NCBI GenBank assembly: GCA_937901915.1
Contig: CALGUD010000129.1
Location: 1 to 6,705 of the forward strand
DNA from: an uncultured Flavobacteriaceae bacterium
GTDB taxonomy: Bacteria; Bacteroidota; Bacteroidia; Flavobacteriales; Flavobacteriaceae
Length of the DNA: 6,705 nt
Reading direction: 5' to 3'
Shown: piece after piece, positions 5,420 through 6,705 of the stretch
Layout of the letters: each line of letters starts with the position of its first letter
Numbering within the stretch: the stretch's first letter is position 1
Position numbers and translations under genes: made by a program
The notes under the pieces: generated by a model
What the model saw: only the letters and a program-made list of their open reading frames with translations
Databases searched by the model: none
Told to the model about the DNA's origin: nothing

Positions 5420-6457
5420 TCAGGAAAATAATTCATTATGTTGCTCCTGAACCCTTATAAAAGTAGTACGTTTTGTTAATTCTTTAAGACGGCTTGCTCC
5501 AACATAAGTACAAGTAGAACGGAGTCCTCCCAAAAAATCCTGTACAGTATTAGAAACCGGACCCCTGAATGGTATTTCAACTGACTTACCTTCACTGGCA
5601 CGATACTCTGCAATTCCCCCTGTATGTTTTTGCATGGCAATTTCGGAGCTCATTCCGTAAAAAGTTTTATATTTTTCTCCATTCCGTTCAATAATATCTC
5701 CACCGCTTTCGGTATGGCCGGCCAACATCCCGCCGAGCATTACAAAATCTGCACCACCCCCAAAAGCTTTAGAAATATCTCCGGGGATTTTGCACCCACC
5801 ATCAGATATTATTTGTCCACCCAATCCATGTGCAGCATCGGCACATTCAATGATGGCTGATAATTGCGGATATCCAACACCTGTTTTTACCCGCGTTGTA
5901 CACACACTTCCGGGGCCTATTCCAACTTTTATAATATCTGCTCCCGCAAGAATCAGTTCTTCAACCATTTCACCGGTTACAACATTTCCGGCCATGATCG
6001 TTTTTTCAGGATAATTATTTCGTGCTCTTCTTACAAAATCCACAAAATGTTCAGAATAGCCATTAGCAACATCAATACATATAAAACGGATACCGGGGAA
6101 CTCATTTATTATTTTATTGAGTTTATCCGCATCTGCATTTCCCGAACCTGTGCTAACTGCTATATGCTGAAATATAGCTTCAGTTTGAGATTTTATAAAA
6201 GCAGACCATTGGCTTAGGGTGTAATGTTTATGAATAGCCGTAATAAGTTTATTTTTTGCTAATTCGGTAGCCATTTCAAATGTCCCTACCGTATCCATAT
6301 TAGCAGCAATGATAGGTACTCCCTGCCATTCAAGGCCACTATTCCTGAATTTAAAATCACGTATTAAACTTACCTCACTTCTTGATTTTAGTGTAGATCG
6401 TTTCGGACGGATCATAACATCTTTAAAACCCAGTTTAAAATCGGCTTCAATTCTCAT
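5420..6457 (-). CDS. guaC: GMP reductase
   Basis: GuaC reduces GMP to IMP with NADPH and releases ammonia; it works in purine salvage in the cytoplasm. The 345-aa product is close in length to E. coli GuaC (347 aa) and very similar to it. Motifs are LGFKDVMIRPKRSTLKSRSE (9-28), IIAANMDTVGTF (49-60), KVGIGPGSVCTTRVKTGVGY (177-196) with the catalytic cysteine C186, and GGIAEYRASEGKSVEIPFRG near 280-299. The C-terminus LRSTCTYVGASRLKELTKRT is also typical. There is no CBS-domain insertion, which separates it from IMP dehydrogenase. ATG at 6457 gives the standard MRIEADFKLGF start; no Shine-Dalgarno is visible. It is on the operon's strand but 135 bp upstream of it, with its own candidate promoter, so it is probably a separate unit. 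Confidence 0.97.
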   Translation of the reverse strand: MRIEADFKLGFKDVMIRPKRSTLKSRSEVSLIRDFKFRNSGLEWQGVPIIAANMDTVGTFEMATELAKNKLITAIHKHYTLSQWSAFIKSQTEAIFQHIAVSTGSGNADADKLNKIINEFPGIRFICIDVANGYSEHFVDFVRRARNNYPEKTIMAGNVVTGEMVEELILAGADIIKVGIGPGSVCTTRVKTGVGYPQLSAIIECADAAHGLGGQIISDGGCKIPGDISKAFGGGADFVMLGGMLAGHTESGGDIIERNGEKYKTFYGMSSEIAMQKHTGGIAEYRASEGKSVEIPFRGPVSNTVQDFLGGLRSTCTYVGASRLKELTKRTTFIRVQEQHNELFS

Positions 6458-6478
6458 AACTATTTTGTTTTATTATAT

Positions 6479-6486
6479 CAAAATTA
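6479..6486 (-). promoter_or_regulatory. Candidate guaC promoter -7 element (TAATTTTG)
   Basis: On the minus strand this reads TAATTTTG, an exact match to the Bacteroidota -7 consensus TAnnTTTG. It lies 21 bases before the guaC start codon, which would leave a short leader. No clear TTTG -33 box is seen 17-23 bases further up, so support comes from the -7 match and its placement between a terminator and guaC. Confidence 0.45.
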
Positions 6487-6546
6487 AAGAAAAGGAAATT
6501 AAGTTATTTGGTTGTTGGGTTACGAAAGTGTGCTTTTATGACCAAT

Positions 6547-6577
6547 AAAAAAAGTGCTCTCAATTGAAAGCACTTTT
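6547..6577 (-). terminator. Rho-independent terminator of the right-edge gene
   Basis: AAAAGTGCT (6550-6558) pairs perfectly with AGCACTTTT (6569-6577). The loop region contains the palindrome TCAATTGA (6560-6567), flanked by a C/A mismatch. Read on the minus strand, the stem ends in a run of seven T (6553-6547). The stem begins 21 bases after the stop of the minus-strand gene at 6599 and insulates it from guaC. The T run is shorter on the plus strand (four T), so minus-strand function is favoured. Confidence 0.85.
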
Positions 6578-6598
6578 AATGATTATTATTAATTTTTA

Positions 6599-6703
6599 TT
6601 AGTTATTTTTAACTACTAACTCTCCAGAATCAATAGCCTTATTAAAGTCGGCTTTCACAGATTTTAAATGCCTGAAGAATTTTTTGCCATTTCTACGCTC
6701 AAG
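6599..6703 (-). CDS. Unidentified protein, C-terminal end (partial)
   Basis: A minus-strand frame enters from the right edge and stops at TAA (6601-6599). The visible 34 residues begin LERRNGKKFFRHLKSVKADF and end SGELVVKNN. The tail is basic and probably helical, with no transmembrane stretch. I do not recognise the family. Coding status is supported by the strong minus-strand terminator placed 21 bases after the stop and by the other two minus-strand frames being closed by stops here. Length and function cannot be judged from this window. Confidence 0.55.
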   Translation of the reverse strand, partial: LERRNGKKFFRHLKSVKADFNKAIDSGELVVKNN

Positions 6704-6705
6704 AA

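Overview
The window looks like a chromosomal stretch from a member of the Bacteroidota, probably a flavobacterium- or cytophaga-like environmental species. Supporting signs are the AT-rich DNA, the absence of Shine-Dalgarno sequences before the starts, a TAnnTTTG-type -7 element before guaC, a short Bacteroidota-style lipoprotein signal, DUF1080 (3-keto-disaccharide hydrolase) proteins, and repeat-laden intergenic DNA. The phylum call is an inference from these features; no rRNA or other decisive marker is present.

Left edge (1-152): the last 49 codons of a plus-strand gene, read as serine hydroxymethyltransferase (glyA). The next 470 bases (153-622) hold no credible gene. They lie between two convergent transcription units and carry four unrelated short repeats: a 12-copy 7-bp array, an 8-bp tandem array, a GC-rich pair of palindromes, and a 10-bp direct repeat.

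Middle (623-5284): four tightly packed minus-strand genes that look like one operon. In transcription order they are an exported DUF1080 protein (258 aa), a DUF1080 lipoprotein (224 aa), a cytoplasmic FdhF/YdeP-family molybdopterin oxidoreductase (759 aa), and the sulfurtransferase FdhD (283 aa). Gaps are 33 bp and 53 bp, then an 8-bp overlap. FdhD sulfurates the molybdenum cofactor of formate dehydrogenases, so the last two genes form a functional pair. Why envelope sugar-processing proteins precede them is unclear and is the most interesting point of gene content.

Right part (5285-6705): a 135-bp gap with a 19-bp AT-rich palindrome, then guaC (GMP reductase) on the minus strand with its own candidate promoter. 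Beyond it are a strong minus-strand terminator and the 34-residue tail of an unidentified minus-strand gene running off the window. guaC (GMP to IMP salvage) and glyA (serine/glycine and one-carbon metabolism) are housekeeping genes.

I found no CRISPR array, transposase, integrase, intact tRNA or rRNA. The window reads as mostly ordinary chromosome, with an unusual repeat cluster and a modestly unusual operon.
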